Shown piece by piece: positions 43,807 through 54,609 of a stretch of 64,000 nucleotides of DNA. Source of the DNA: Brevundimonas fluminis. Its GTDB lineage: Bacteria; Pseudomonadota; Alphaproteobacteria; Caulobacterales; Caulobacteraceae. Location: contig NZ_RQWJ01000002.1 of assembly GCF_003934285.1 (NCBI RefSeq), positions 248,001 through 312,000 on the forward strand, in the 5' to 3' direction. The translations under genes and the position numbers were made by a program. The notes below the pieces were generated by a model, which saw only the letters and a list, made by a program, of their open reading frames with translations, ran no database searches and was not told where the DNA came from. Each line of letters begins with the position of its first letter. The first letter of the stretch is position 1.

Positions 43807-45564
43807 CTAGTCCTGCGGCTTCTTGCGGGACAGGAACGAGGGGCGCGCTTCCCGGGCGGGAGCGCGCTCCTTTTCCTTTTTGACCTTGTCCGGCTTCGAC
43901 TTGACCCCGGGCACAGGCGCGGCCTTCGACGCCGGGCGGGTCGCCAGCCGGATCAGCAGGGCGGCGGTCGAGGGATCCAGATCCACGGACGGCGCCCCCG
44001 CCTCCGCGTCGGCCAGCAGGCTGCGCGCCATGGCCTTGCCCAGTTCCACGCCCCACTGGTCGAAGCTGTTGATGCCCCAGATCACGCCCTCGACGAAGGT
44101 CTTGTGCTCGTAAAGAGCCAGCAGCGCGCCCAGAGCGCGCGGCGTCAGGGCGTCCATGACGAGGGTGGTCGAGGGCCGGTTCCCCGGAAAGGTCTTGTGC
44201 GGCGCCAGCCGGTCGGCCTCCTCCGGCTCCATGCCCAGCTCCAGCATCTCGGCGCGCGCGTGATCCTCCGTCTTGCCCACCATGAGGGCGCGCGCCTGGG
44301 CCAGGGCGTTGGACCACAGCGGAGCCTCGGAGCCGCCGCCGTCCAGGGTGTCGCGCACCACGACGAACTCCGCCGGCACGACCTGCGGGCCCTGATGCAG
44401 CTGCTGGAAGAAGGCGTGCTGTCCGTTGGTCCCGGGTTCACCGAAGACGATGGGGCCCGACGCCGCGACCGGCGCGCCCTCCAGCGTCACGCCCTTGCCG
44501 TTCGACTCCATCTCCAGCTGCTGCAGGAAGGCGGGCAGGCGCCGCAGCCCGTGGGCGTAGGGGGCCACCGTACGGGCGCCGCGGTCCAGGCCGGCGACGT
44601 TGAAGACCTGGGCCAGGGCCATCAAGACCGGCGCGTTGGCGTCGAGCGGCGCGGTGCGGAAGTGGGCGTCCATCTCCGCGGCGCCGTCCAGCATCTCCGA
44701 GAAGACCTCCCAGCCCAGACCGACGGCGCACGACAGGCCCACCGCCGACCACAGGGAGTAGCGCCCCCCGACCCAGTCGCGGAAGGCGAAGGTGCGGCCG
44801 CAGCCGAAGGCCTCGGCGCGCTCCGGCGCGGCGGTGACGCCGACGATGTGCCGGCCGAGGTGTTTCGTCGGGACGGCGGTCTTGAGCCAGTCGCGGGCCA
44901 GCTCGGCGTTGGCCAGGGTCTCCTGCGTGGTGAAGGTCTTGGACACCACCACGACCAGGGTCGCCTCCGGGTCCAGCCCGGCCAGGGCTTCGGCCATCTC
45001 ACGCGGATCGATGTTGGCGACGAAGCGCAGGTCGACGGTGGGCTCCACGGGGCGCAGGGCGTCCCACACCAGCCGCGGCCCCAGATCAGAACCGCCGATG
45101 CCGATGTGCACGACGGCCTCGAACGGCCGGCCGCCCGTGCCGGTCTCGCGCGCCGTGCGGACGTCCTCGGCGAACTCGGCCATGGCTTCGCGCACCGCCT
45201 CGACCTCATGCGAGACCGGTTCGCCCAGCGCCGTGAAGGTCGCGCCGTCGGGCGCGCGCAGAGCGGGGTGCAGGACGGCGCGGCCCTCGGTCGGGTTGAC
45301 GACCTCGCCCCCGAACAGAGCGGCGCGGCGACCCTCGACGTCGGCGGCGCGCGCCAGATCCAGTGCGGCGCCCAGACCCGCCTGCGACCACGGCTGCTTC
45401 GACAGGTCCAGCGTCAGACCTGCGGCTTGCAGCGTCATCCGCTCCAGCCGGTCGGGCTCCTTGCCGAACCAGTCGACGATGGGCGTCCCGGCATCCGCCT
45501 CGGCGGCGCGGCGAAACGCCTTCCAGGCCTTGTCCAGGGCGGCGGGGCGGGCGGTCGGCATCAT
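43807..45564 (-). CDS. pgi: Glucose-6-phosphate isomerase
   Basis: 585 residues. Interconverts glucose- and fructose-6-phosphate. Motifs: HIGIGGSDLGPRLV, VVSKTFTTQETLANA, FRDWVGGRYSLWSAVGLS, ESNGKGVTLEG, the signature GINSFDQWGVELGKAMA. A C-terminal Lys-rich extension of about 35 residues (KSKPDKVKKEKERAP...) is beyond the usual 550 and is likely disordered. Confidence 0.96.
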   Translation of the reverse strand: MMPTARPAALDKAWKAFRRAAEADAGTPIVDWFGKEPDRLERMTLQAAGLTLDLSKQPWSQAGLGAALDLARAADVEGRRAALFGGEVVNPTEGRAVLHPALRAPDGATFTALGEPVSHEVEAVREAMAEFAEDVRTARETGTGGRPFEAVVHIGIGGSDLGPRLVWDALRPVEPTVDLRFVANIDPREMAEALAGLDPEATLVVVVSKTFTTQETLANAELARDWLKTAVPTKHLGRHIVGVTAAPERAEAFGCGRTFAFRDWVGGRYSLWSAVGLSCAVGLGWEVFSEMLDGAAEMDAHFRTAPLDANAPVLMALAQVFNVAGLDRGARTVAPYAHGLRRLPAFLQQLEMESNGKGVTLEGAPVAASGPIVFGEPGTNGQHAFFQQLHQGPQVVPAEFVVVRDTLDGGGSEAPLWSNALAQARALMVGKTEDHARAEMLELGMEPEEADRLAPHKTFPGNRPSTTLVMDALTPRALGALLALYEHKTFVEGVIWGINSFDQWGVELGKAMARSLLADAEAGAPSVDLDPSTAALLIRLATRPASKAAPVPGVKSKPDKVKKEKERAPAREARPSFLSRKKPQD

Positions 45565-45666
45565 CGGCTCCGAAGGCGGCGTAAGCGTCCGTTTACGGGT
45601 GGGGCGTACCCCCTTTCAATGACCGATTCGCCAGTCGCGCGAGATCGGAGAAGAAGGAACGCCGCC

Positions 45667-46134
45667 ATGTCCTGCGGTCTGGCCCTCGCCGTCGCCCTGT
45701 CCCTGACCGATCCCGCCGTCGCCACGGCCGCCGCCCGGCCGGCGTGGACGCCGGGCGACCCCGTGACCGTCGCCGAAGAGCCGCTGTTCCTCGACATCGT
45801 CGCCCGGGCCGGCAAGCTGAAGACCACGGCCGAGGGCTGGGCCGCGATGGATCTCGTCGCCGTGCTGGGCGGCCCGGACTGGACCGCGTTCAAGGCCGAC
45901 GCCCTGGCGCTGGCCGAGCGCGACATGCAGGGGCATCTGGTGCTGAAGGAACGCGGCGTCGACGGCGACCTGAAATGCATCCTGCGCGGCATTTCCGAGG
46001 ACATCCCCGTCCGCCTGACCGCGCTGGAAAGCGCCGCGACCCCGGAAGAGCGCGCCTCCGCCCTGTCGGAACTGGTTCACCTGTTCGACGACAACGTGGC
46101 GGTGATCACCGCCCCGCCGCAGCCGGAAGTCTAG
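45667..46134 (+). CDS. Secreted hypothetical protein (155 residues)
   Basis: Start at 45667 after an AAGGA site; an ATG at 45619 would put a basic stretch ahead of the signal peptide (CGLALAVALSLTDPAVATAAA). The mature part is helical: ILFLDIVARAGKLKTTAEGWAAMDLVA-like, LAERDMQGHLVLKERGVDGDLKCILRGISEDIPVRL, ELVHLFDDNVAVI. One Cys. It looks like a small conserved alphaproteobacterial envelope protein, but I cannot name it. Ends at the redoxin gene, opposite strand. Confidence 0.65.
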   Translation: MSCGLALAVALSLTDPAVATAAARPAWTPGDPVTVAEEPLFLDIVARAGKLKTTAEGWAAMDLVAVLGGPDWTAFKADALALAERDMQGHLVLKERGVDGDLKCILRGISEDIPVRLTALESAATPEERASALSELVHLFDDNVAVITAPPQPEV

Positions 46135-46793
46135 GCCTCGGCCTCCACCGTCTCCGGATACTTGATCGAGCAGCCGTAGGGCTGGGCGAAGGGCGTCGCG
46201 ACGGGGCGGCCGGCCTCGAGGTCCGTCAGGGCCGCGCGGACGAAGTTGTTGGCGCCTTGCAGATCCTCGACCTTGTTGGTCGGGCGGTCGTCGATGCCGC
46301 CGACGTAGACCAGACGCCCCTCCGGATCGATGATCCGCATGTTCGGCGTGGTCTTCGCGTCGTAAAGCTTGCCGACCTGACCGGTCGGATCGAGCAGCAG
46401 ATGGGTCCACGCGCCGTCGTGCTTCGCCTTGAAGGCCCGGGCGGCCTCGCCTTCGACGAAGCCCTGCGTCCCCGGCGCCGAGGAGATGATCGTCAGCCAG
46501 ATGACGCCGTCGGCCGTCGCTTCGCGCTGCAGCGCCTGCATGGCGCCCGCCGAATAGTGCTTCTGGACATAGGGGCAGCCTTCGTTCGTCCACTCGATCA
46601 CGACGGTCTTGCCGCGGAAGTCGGCCAGGCTGCGCTGGACGCCGTCGGAATCGACCAGGGTGAAGACCGGGGCCGCGGGCAGGGCCGCGGTCGAGGCGGC
46701 CGCCGTCTCCGTCTTCGGCTCGGGCGTCTCCGACGCGGGCGAACAGGCGACGAGGGCCAGGACGGCGGCGCAGGCGAGGGTCACGCGGATCAT
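46131..46793 (-). CDS. Redoxin-domain lipoprotein (AhpC/TSA-like)
   Basis: 220 residues. Lipobox VACS after MIRVTLACAAVLALVAC. Thioredoxin-like fold with FTLVDSDGVQRSLADFRGKTVVIEWTNEGCPYVQKHY, where the peroxidatic-type Cys is not followed by a CxxC partner; YDAKTTPNMRIIDPEGRLVYVGGIDDRP is the family end. A second Cys lies at the C-terminus (YGCSIKY). 18 bp downstream of the DsbD-like gene, so it may receive electrons from it. Confidence 0.85.
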   Translation of the reverse strand: MIRVTLACAAVLALVACSPASETPEPKTETAAASTAALPAAPVFTLVDSDGVQRSLADFRGKTVVIEWTNEGCPYVQKHYSAGAMQALQREATADGVIWLTIISSAPGTQGFVEGEAARAFKAKHDGAWTHLLLDPTGQVGKLYDAKTTPNMRIIDPEGRLVYVGGIDDRPTNKVEDLQGANNFVRAALTDLEAGRPVATPFAQPYGCSIKYPETVEAEA

Positions 46794-46810
46794 CGGGCGT
46801 CTCCTTGGGG

Positions 46811-48934
46811 TCAGCGGGCGGAAGTCTCCTGAAGGGCGCGGACGACCGTGCCCTCGGTCAGCAGTTGCGGCAGGATGCGGGGCTCGCCGCCCCCGGCCGG
46901 ATAGAGCAGATACAGGGGAACGCCCGAGCGGCCGTGGCGGGCCAGCTCGGCGGCGATGACGTCGTCGCGCCGCGTCCAGTCGCCGACCAGATAGACCGCG
47001 TCCGCCGCCTCCAGCGCCTGCGCCACGCGCCCGGACGTCAGGGCGGCGCGCTCGTTGATCTTGCAGGTCACGCACCAGTCGGCCGTGAAGTTGACCAGCA
47101 CGGTCCGGCCCTCGGCGCGCGCCGCGGCGACGGCGTCGGCGGACCAGGGCCGCGACGACAACACGGAGGCGGACGTGGCTCCTTCCGCCCCGGTGGCCGG
47201 CGCGGGCAGCATCGCCGACGTTCCGGCCAGACCGCCGCCGCCAAGCAGGGCGAGGGTCGCGGCGACGGCGCTCAGGATGGCGGGCCGCCCCTCCGTCCGC
47301 GCCGCCTGGTTCACACCCGCCAGCCACAGGCCGAAGGCGACCATGAGGGCGGCGGCGAACAGCAGCGCCAGGGCTTCGGCCCCCGCCTGACGGCTGAACA
47401 CCCAGGCCAGCCACAGGGCCGTGCCGTACATGGGGAAGGCCAGCACGCCCTTCAGCCGTTGCATCCAGGGCCCCGGCCGCGGCAGCCGGCGCAAGACGGC
47501 CGGGCTGAAGCTGACGGCGACGTAGGGCAGGGCCAGTCCGAGGCCCAGCATGGCGAAGACCAGCAGGGCGACGGGCCACGGCATGACGAGCGCGGCGCCC
47601 AGCGCCAGGGCCATGAAGGGCGCGGTGCAGGGCGCGGCCACGACCACGGCCAGCACCCCGGTGAAGAAGGCGCCGACCCCGCCCGGCAGGCGCGACAGCG
47701 GGCCCGATCCGGCGGCCGCCTGCAGCCCCGCGCCGACGTGATAGACGCCCGACAGGTTCAGCCCCACCGCCAGCATCAGCAGGCTCAGGCCGGCCATGAC
47801 GCCCGGCGACTGCAGCTGGAAGCCCCAGCCGACCGCCTGTCCCGCCGCCCGCAGCGCCAAGAGCGCCCCGCCCAGCGCGACGAAGGCGACCAGCACCCCG
47901 GCGAGGAAGGCCAATCCGTCGCGCCGGGCGCGCGGGGCGTCGTGCGCGGCCGAGGCCAGCGAGGCGGCCTTCATCGCCAGAATCGGAAAGACGCAGGGCA
48001 TCAGGTTCAGAATCAGCCCGCCGATCAGGGCCAACCCCAGCGCGGTCACCACGCCCACGGCCGCGCCGCCGCCCGGCCCCACCTCCTCCGCCAACGCCCC
48101 GCCGCCCGAAGTTCCGGGCAGGAGCTCGCCGGGCTGGGCCGTGATCTCGAAGGCGCCGCGGTCGGTGTCGAGCACGCCCGCCAACGGTCGCGCCTCGGTT
48201 CCGAAGCCCCGCCCCGGGGTCAGCGTCAACGTCAGGCCGTTCGGACCGCGGGTTCCGGTCTGCGCCGCCGCATGGTCCAGCAGCCCGCCCTCGAACGGGA
48301 AGAAATAGCCCCGGGTGACGCCCTCCAGCTCCGTGCCGGCGGCGGTCAGCACGGGCCGGCCGTCGTCGCCGAGGGTGATCCGCGCCGCGATCGGCGCGGG
48401 GCGAGGACTGGTCTCCAGCACCCGGCGGATGGCCCCGGCGTGTTCCGTGTCGGTCGCGGCGCCCGGCGCCACGGGCAGCGCCAGCGACAGCTCCAGTTCG
48501 TCCGGGACGCACATCTCTGCGCTGCAGACGAGGAAAAGGGCGGTGACGGTGAAGGTCTGTCGGGATCCCGGCGCGGCGTCGGCGGGGACCTGGACGGGCA
48601 CGGGCAGGTAGACGACGCCGGAATAGCCGTAGTTCATCAGCTCGCCGAGGCGTTGCCGCTCCGGCAGGGGCCAGACGATCCCGCCGGCGGAAAAGCCGCG
48701 GGGGAGGCGCCAGTCCAGCGTCGTCGCCCCGCCCGAGTCGCCGGGATTGCGCCAGTAGGTGTGCCAGCCCGGCTCGATGTCCTGCCGCACCGCCAGCATC
48801 AGGGTCGACCCCGGCGTCGCCCACGCCGACATCGAGACCAGCTCGGCCTCGATCCGCTCGGTGGACTTCGGCTGGGCCGCCGCCAGCGTCGGCCACAGCA
48901 GGATGGCCAGGATCAGGGCGAGCAGGCGGCGCAA
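46811..48934 (-). CDS. DsbD/ScsB-like thiol-disulfide reductase
   Basis: About 707 residues. N-terminal DsbD-alpha-like domain with the Cys pair CSAEMC, eight or so membrane helices containing two conserved Cys (NLMPCVFPILAMK; VVAAPCTAPFMALALG), and a C-terminal thioredoxin domain with ADWCVTCK. Moves electrons from cytoplasm to periplasm. The start is a TTG at 48934 with GGAGG 7 nt upstream and a proper signal peptide (LRRLLALILAILLWPTLAAAQ); the longer frame adds an unlikely leader. Operon with the redoxin gene. Confidence 0.87.
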   Translation of the reverse strand: MRRLLALILAILLWPTLAAAQPKSTERIEAELVSMSAWATPGSTLMLAVRQDIEPGWHTYWRNPGDSGGATTLDWRLPRGFSAGGIVWPLPERQRLGELMNYGYSGVVYLPVPVQVPADAAPGSRQTFTVTALFLVCSAEMCVPDELELSLALPVAPGAATDTEHAGAIRRVLETSPRPAPIAARITLGDDGRPVLTAAGTELEGVTRGYFFPFEGGLLDHAAAQTGTRGPNGLTLTLTPGRGFGTEARPLAGVLDTDRGAFEITAQPGELLPGTSGGGALAEEVGPGGGAAVGVVTALGLALIGGLILNLMPCVFPILAMKAASLASAAHDAPRARRDGLAFLAGVLVAFVALGGALLALRAAGQAVGWGFQLQSPGVMAGLSLLMLAVGLNLSGVYHVGAGLQAAAGSGPLSRLPGGVGAFFTGVLAVVVAAPCTAPFMALALGAALVMPWPVALLVFAMLGLGLALPYVAVSFSPAVLRRLPRPGPWMQRLKGVLAFPMYGTALWLAWVFSRQAGAEALALLFAAALMVAFGLWLAGVNQAARTEGRPAILSAVAATLALLGGGGLAGTSAMLPAPATGAEGATSASVLSSRPWSADAVAAARAEGRTVLVNFTADWCVTCKINERAALTSGRVAQALEAADAVYLVGDWTRRDDVIAAELARHGRSGVPLYLLYPAGGGEPRILPQLLTEGTVVRALQETSAR

Positions 48935-49012
48935 GCGGACCTCCGGAGGGTTCGCCTCCGTCCTACCGGTCCCGGGGCCCGGGTCCAAGCGGCGGCGACG
49001 CCGCAGCCGCCG

Positions 49013-49462
49013 TCAGCGGGGCCGAGCCTCGATGAAGACCTGGGTGCGGCGGCGCAAAGGCTCCATCGTGCCGTCGGGCGTGACGGCGCCCGCGTCGCCG
49101 GCGGCGTCCAGCTGAAACGCCGGGGCGGGCCAGCCCTTGCGCCCGAACTCCGCCGCGACGGTCTGCGCCCGGCGCTGGGAAAGGCTCAGGTTCGCCTCCG
49201 GCGTGCCGGTCGCGGACGCCAGGCCGATGACGGTCACCCTGGTGATGTCGCAGGCGGCCATCTGGTCGGCGACGAGGTCGATGGCCTGACGCGCGGGTTG
49301 CGTCAGCTGGGCGGCGCTCTCGGCGAAATAGACCTCGAAGCTGCGGTTCCCGCAGGTCGAGGGCTCGACCACCAGCTGGTCGCGGGTCATGGGTCCCGAG
49401 GCGCACGCGGCCAGCGTCGCGGCGGTCAGCGCGAGGATCGAAAGCGGTCTGGATGCGGTCAT
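49013..49462 (-). CDS. OmpA-family lipoprotein
   Basis: 149 residues from ATG at 49462 (AAGGGGG site). Lipobox LAAC (LALTAATLAAC). C-terminal OmpA-like peptidoglycan-binding domain: VYFAESAAQLTQPARQAIDLVADQM, ITRVTVIGLASATGTPEANLSLSQRRAQTVAAEF. The NxxLSxxRA motif is conserved. It tethers the outer membrane to the cell wall or serves as a periplasmic envelope protein. Confidence 0.82.
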   Translation of the reverse strand: MTASRPLSILALTAATLAACASGPMTRDQLVVEPSTCGNRSFEVYFAESAAQLTQPARQAIDLVADQMAACDITRVTVIGLASATGTPEANLSLSQRRAQTVAAEFGRKGWPAPAFQLDAAGDAGAVTPDGTMEPLRRRTQVFIEARPR

Positions 49463-49533
49463 GACGTCCCCCTTGTCTTTCGAGGTAACGTCGATTCGCC
49501 GGCGCGGTTGCCGCCAAAGCTTCGCCATATGCG

Positions 49534-49565
49534 AAAACGCCCGCCCCTCTTGCGAGGGACGGGCG
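49534..49565 (-). terminator. Terminator after the glycine-zipper lipoprotein gene
   Basis: CGCCCGTCCCTC and GAGGGGCGGGCG arms (one mismatch) with a GCAA loop, followed by TTTTCGC on the minus strand. Placed just after the gene ending at 49589. Confidence 0.8.
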
Positions 49566-49588
49566 AGATCTTCAGCCGTGTCCGCGGC

Positions 49589-49912
49589 TTAGCGGTAGCG
49601 GCGGCCGTCCGGATAGTAGCAGTCGCCTTCCGGATAGCAGTAGATGCCGCGCGCCTGGTCGTAGCGCTGGTTGGCGCGGTCCTGCTGCGAGCCGCGGATG
49701 GCGCCGGCGGCGCCGCCCACGACGGCGCCGATGGCCGCGCCGCGACCGGCGTTGCCGTCGCCGATGTTGTTGCCGATGACCGCGCCGGCCACGGCGCCGA
49801 TGCCGGCGCCGATGGCGCCCTGACGCACGGTTTCATTCGAGCCGTAGGGGTCGCTGGCGCAAGCGGCGGTCAGCAGGCCGGCTCCGGCGATGGCGATGAG
49901 AGCCTTTTTCAT
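49589..49912 (-). CDS. Glycine-zipper lipoprotein (107 residues)
   Basis: Lipobox TAAC (AIAGAGLLTAAC). Glycine-zipper region (AIGAGIGAVAGAVIGNNIGDGNAGRGAAIGAVVGGAAGAIRG) followed by a small Cys/Tyr-rich tail (YCYPEGDCYYPDGRRYR). Similar to YMGG-like/SlyB-type outer-membrane lipoproteins. Function unclear. Confidence 0.8.
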   Translation of the reverse strand: MKKALIAIAGAGLLTAACASDPYGSNETVRQGAIGAGIGAVAGAVIGNNIGDGNAGRGAAIGAVVGGAAGAIRGSQQDRANQRYDQARGIYCYPEGDCYYPDGRRYR

Positions 49913-50080
49913 GTTGGTTTCGTCCTCTGGAAGAATCTCTGGTTCGCCCCGGGGGTGAGAACGCTGGACCGACTTGGCGGTTCCGCGATTAGGCTTGACC
50001 TTAAGGCCCGGGTTATAAGGTTAACGTCCGGAAGCGGACAGGACCGGGGTGGGCCGGGAACAAGGTTGGGGGTTTGTTGA

Positions 50081-50446
50081 ATGATGCGTTTTCCTGAGAT
50101 CGCGCGGATGGCGGACGACGGCGCGGGCCCGGTGTGGGCGTCCAAGCGTCGCCGAGGCGGCAATCCGGTCGTCGGATTCATCGTCGGGCTGCTGGCGCTG
50201 TTCGGCGTGGTGATGCTGGTCCTGTCGATCATGGACCGCTCGGTGGCCGAGGCCGGGGCACGGATGGACGGCTGGATCGCCACGGCGTGGAACACCGTCA
50301 GCGGCAAGACCGAGGAGGCCGTGGACGCCGTTCCGGTCGTGGCCGGACAGGCCGTCGACGAGACCGGCAAGGCCGCGGAGAAGACCGGCGACGCCTTGGA
50401 AGCCGGCGCGGCCAAGACCGCAGAAGAGCTGAAGAAGGCCGCCTGA
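50081..50446 (+). CDS. Single-pass membrane hypothetical protein (121 residues)
   Basis: A cytoplasmic N-terminus with a basic stretch (SKRRRGGN), one membrane helix (VVGFIVGLLALFGVVMLVLSI, about 30-50), then a long periplasmic amphipathic helix rich in Ala, Glu and Lys (VDETGKAAEKTGDALEAGAAKTAEELKKAA). Upstream of the lipid kinase on the same strand. No family assigned. Confidence 0.7.
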   Translation: MMRFPEIARMADDGAGPVWASKRRRGGNPVVGFIVGLLALFGVVMLVLSIMDRSVAEAGARMDGWIATAWNTVSGKTEEAVDAVPVVAGQAVDETGKAAEKTGDALEAGAAKTAEELKKAA

Positions 50447-50485
50447 TCCGCCGGAACGCCCCGCCGCGCGGGACGTTCGGCAGGC

Positions 50486-51430
50486 ATGAGCGAAACCTTT
50501 GCCGTGGATCCCGCATCCGGTGAGCCGGAGGCGCGGGAGCTGACCCCGCACGTCCCCCTCGGTCGTGTGCGGATGATCGTCAACCCGGCGTCGGGGAGCG
50601 TCGACGCCGGGGCGGCCGAGGCCGCGCGCGGGATTCTGGCGGAGTACCCGCTCGACGACGCCGAGGTGATCGAGCTGCAGGCCGGCGCCTTCGCCGAGGG
50701 GATCGCCGAGGCGCTGGACGCCGGGCCGGACCTGCTGATCATCCTCGCCGGAGACGGCACGGCGGGCACCATCGCGTCGTCGACGGGCGACGACGGACCC
50801 ATGATCGCGCCCCTTCCCGGCGGGACCATGAACATGCTGCCGAAGGCGCTTTACGACACCACCGACTGGCGCAAGGCGCTGCGCGAGACGCTGGAGCGGG
50901 GCGAAATCCGCCTCGTCTCGGGCGGCGAGGTGGAGGGGCGGGCCTTCTTCTGCGCCGCCATCTTCGGGGCGCCCGCGCTGTGGGCGCCCGCGCGCGAGGC
51001 GGTGCGCGAAGGGGACTGGCGGCTGGCCTGGCTTCATGGGCGGCGTGCGCTGCGCCGCGCCTTCGGCGGCCGGCTGCGCTACCAGCTGGACGGTGGCCCG
51101 GTGCGTCGCGCGGAGGCGGTGGCCCTGATCACGCCGCTGATCTCGAAGGTGATGGACGTGGACAAGGGGCTGGAGGCCGCGGCGATGAGCCCGGCGGGTG
51201 CGGCGGACGCCTTCCGGCTGGCCGCGCACGCCCTGTTCGACGACTGGCGGCACGACCCGGCGGTCCTGACCCAGACCGTTCGCAAGGTGACGATGCGGGC
51301 CCGGTCGCGCATCCCGGCGGTGGTCGACGGAGAGCCGATGCGGCTGGACGCCGAGGCGATCGCGACCTTTCGCCCTCGCGCGTTCAAGGCCTTGGCGCCC
51401 CGCCTCGACCACGCGGGGATAGAGGCGTGA
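50486..51430 (+). CDS. Diacylglycerol/lipid kinase family protein
   Basis: 314 residues. Catalytic region RMIVNPASGSVDAGA, LLIILAGDGTAGTIAS (the GGDGT-type loop, here AGDGT) and PLPGGTMNMLPKAL. The C-terminal half is the beta-sandwich domain typical of YegS/DagK-like kinases. The substrate could be diacylglycerol or a related lipid. Translationally coupled to the phosphoesterase (GTGA). Confidence 0.86.
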   Translation: MSETFAVDPASGEPEARELTPHVPLGRVRMIVNPASGSVDAGAAEAARGILAEYPLDDAEVIELQAGAFAEGIAEALDAGPDLLIILAGDGTAGTIASSTGDDGPMIAPLPGGTMNMLPKALYDTTDWRKALRETLERGEIRLVSGGEVEGRAFFCAAIFGAPALWAPAREAVREGDWRLAWLHGRRALRRAFGGRLRYQLDGGPVRRAEAVALITPLISKVMDVDKGLEAAAMSPAGAADAFRLAAHALFDDWRHDPAVLTQTVRKVTMRARSRIPAVVDGEPMRLDAEAIATFRPRAFKALAPRLDHAGIEA

Positions 51431-52278
51431 GCGGACGCCTCGTCCAGGTCTCCGACGTTCACTTCGGGCGCGAGAACGCCGCCGCCGCCGAGGCGGCGAT
51501 GGAGCTCACCCACACGCTGAAGCCCGACCTGACGCTGGTCACCGGCGACGTCACCCAGTCCGGGCAGCCGGAGGAGTTCGAGGCCGCCTCACGCTGGATC
51601 GACAGGCTCGCCAATCCGACCTTCGTCGTGGTGGGCAACCACGACGTGCCCTATTTCAACGTCTGGCACCGGCTGTTCTCGCCGTGGAAGGCGTTCGAAA
51701 CCGTCATCGGTCATCCGGCGCACGACCACCAGTTCGTCGGCGATCGCGTCATGGTGCGCGGCGTCACCACCGCGCGCGGCTGGCAGGCCCGCCTGAACTG
51801 GTCCAAGGGCGTGATCGACCTGGACCAGACGCGCCGCGCGGCTCAGGCGCTGGAGGCGGCGCCCGCGGGCACGCTGCGGGTGCTCGCCTGCCACCATCCG
51901 CTCATCGAGATGATCGGCACCCCGGTCAGCGGCGACGTGAAGCGGGGCGAGGCCGCGGCGATGATCTTCGCCGAGGCCGGGGTCGACCTGATCCTTACGG
52001 GCCACGTGCATGTGCCGTTCGCCACGCCCATCCCGCTGGCGGACCACTGCTCCTACGCCGTCGGGTGCGGCACCCTGTCGGACCGCATCCGCGGCACGCC
52101 GGCGAGCTTCAACCTGATCGACTGGGACGACCGCGAGATCACGGTGACCGTCATGGCCTGGATGGGCGACAGGTTCGAGAAGAACCAGGTCTGGCGCCTG
52201 CCGCGTCGTGGCGGCCCGGCGGTCGTCCCGGCGGCGGCGGCGGGATCGCCTGTTCCAACCGGCGAGCCGACGCTCTAG
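51427..52278 (+). CDS. Calcineurin-like metallophosphoesterase
   Basis: 283 residues from a GTG overlapping the kinase stop. Metal-ligand motifs in order: VSDVHFGR, LVTGDVTQSG, VVGNHD, ACHHPL and TGHVHVP. This is the CpdA/YfcE-like class III phosphoesterase order. The linkage to the lipid kinase suggests phospholipid or nucleotide turnover, but the substrate is unknown. Confidence 0.86.
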   Translation: MSGRLVQVSDVHFGRENAAAAEAAMELTHTLKPDLTLVTGDVTQSGQPEEFEAASRWIDRLANPTFVVVGNHDVPYFNVWHRLFSPWKAFETVIGHPAHDHQFVGDRVMVRGVTTARGWQARLNWSKGVIDLDQTRRAAQALEAAPAGTLRVLACHHPLIEMIGTPVSGDVKRGEAAAMIFAEAGVDLILTGHVHVPFATPIPLADHCSYAVGCGTLSDRIRGTPASFNLIDWDDREITVTVMAWMGDRFEKNQVWRLPRRGGPAVVPAAAAGSPVPTGEPTL

Positions 52279-52310
52279 GGTTCGCGCGCTTTCCACCCCG
52301 CGCGAGTCCC

Positions 52311-54578
<2,268 letters not shown>

Positions 54579-54590
<12 letters not shown>

Positions 54591-54605
54591 GGCCCTTCCT
54601 CGTTT
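54579..54605. terminator. Hairpin between maeB and ampG (possibly bidirectional)
   Basis: GAGGAAGGG and CCCTTCCTC arms with a 5-nt loop that contains the maeB stop codon, then GTTTC. Weak T-tract. It may serve both convergent genes. Confidence 0.55.
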
Positions 54606-54609
54606 CACC

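Noticed and set aside
44104-45618. Long plus-strand frame ahead of the secreted protein at 45667
   Set aside because: Antisense to pgi and without motifs. The real gene starts after the AAGGA site near 45655.
46805-50080. Very long open frame (over 1,000 codons) on the plus strand
   Set aside because: It is antisense to the redoxin, DsbD-like, OmpA and glycine-zipper genes. High GC keeps antisense frames open; the translation is low complexity with no domain motifs.
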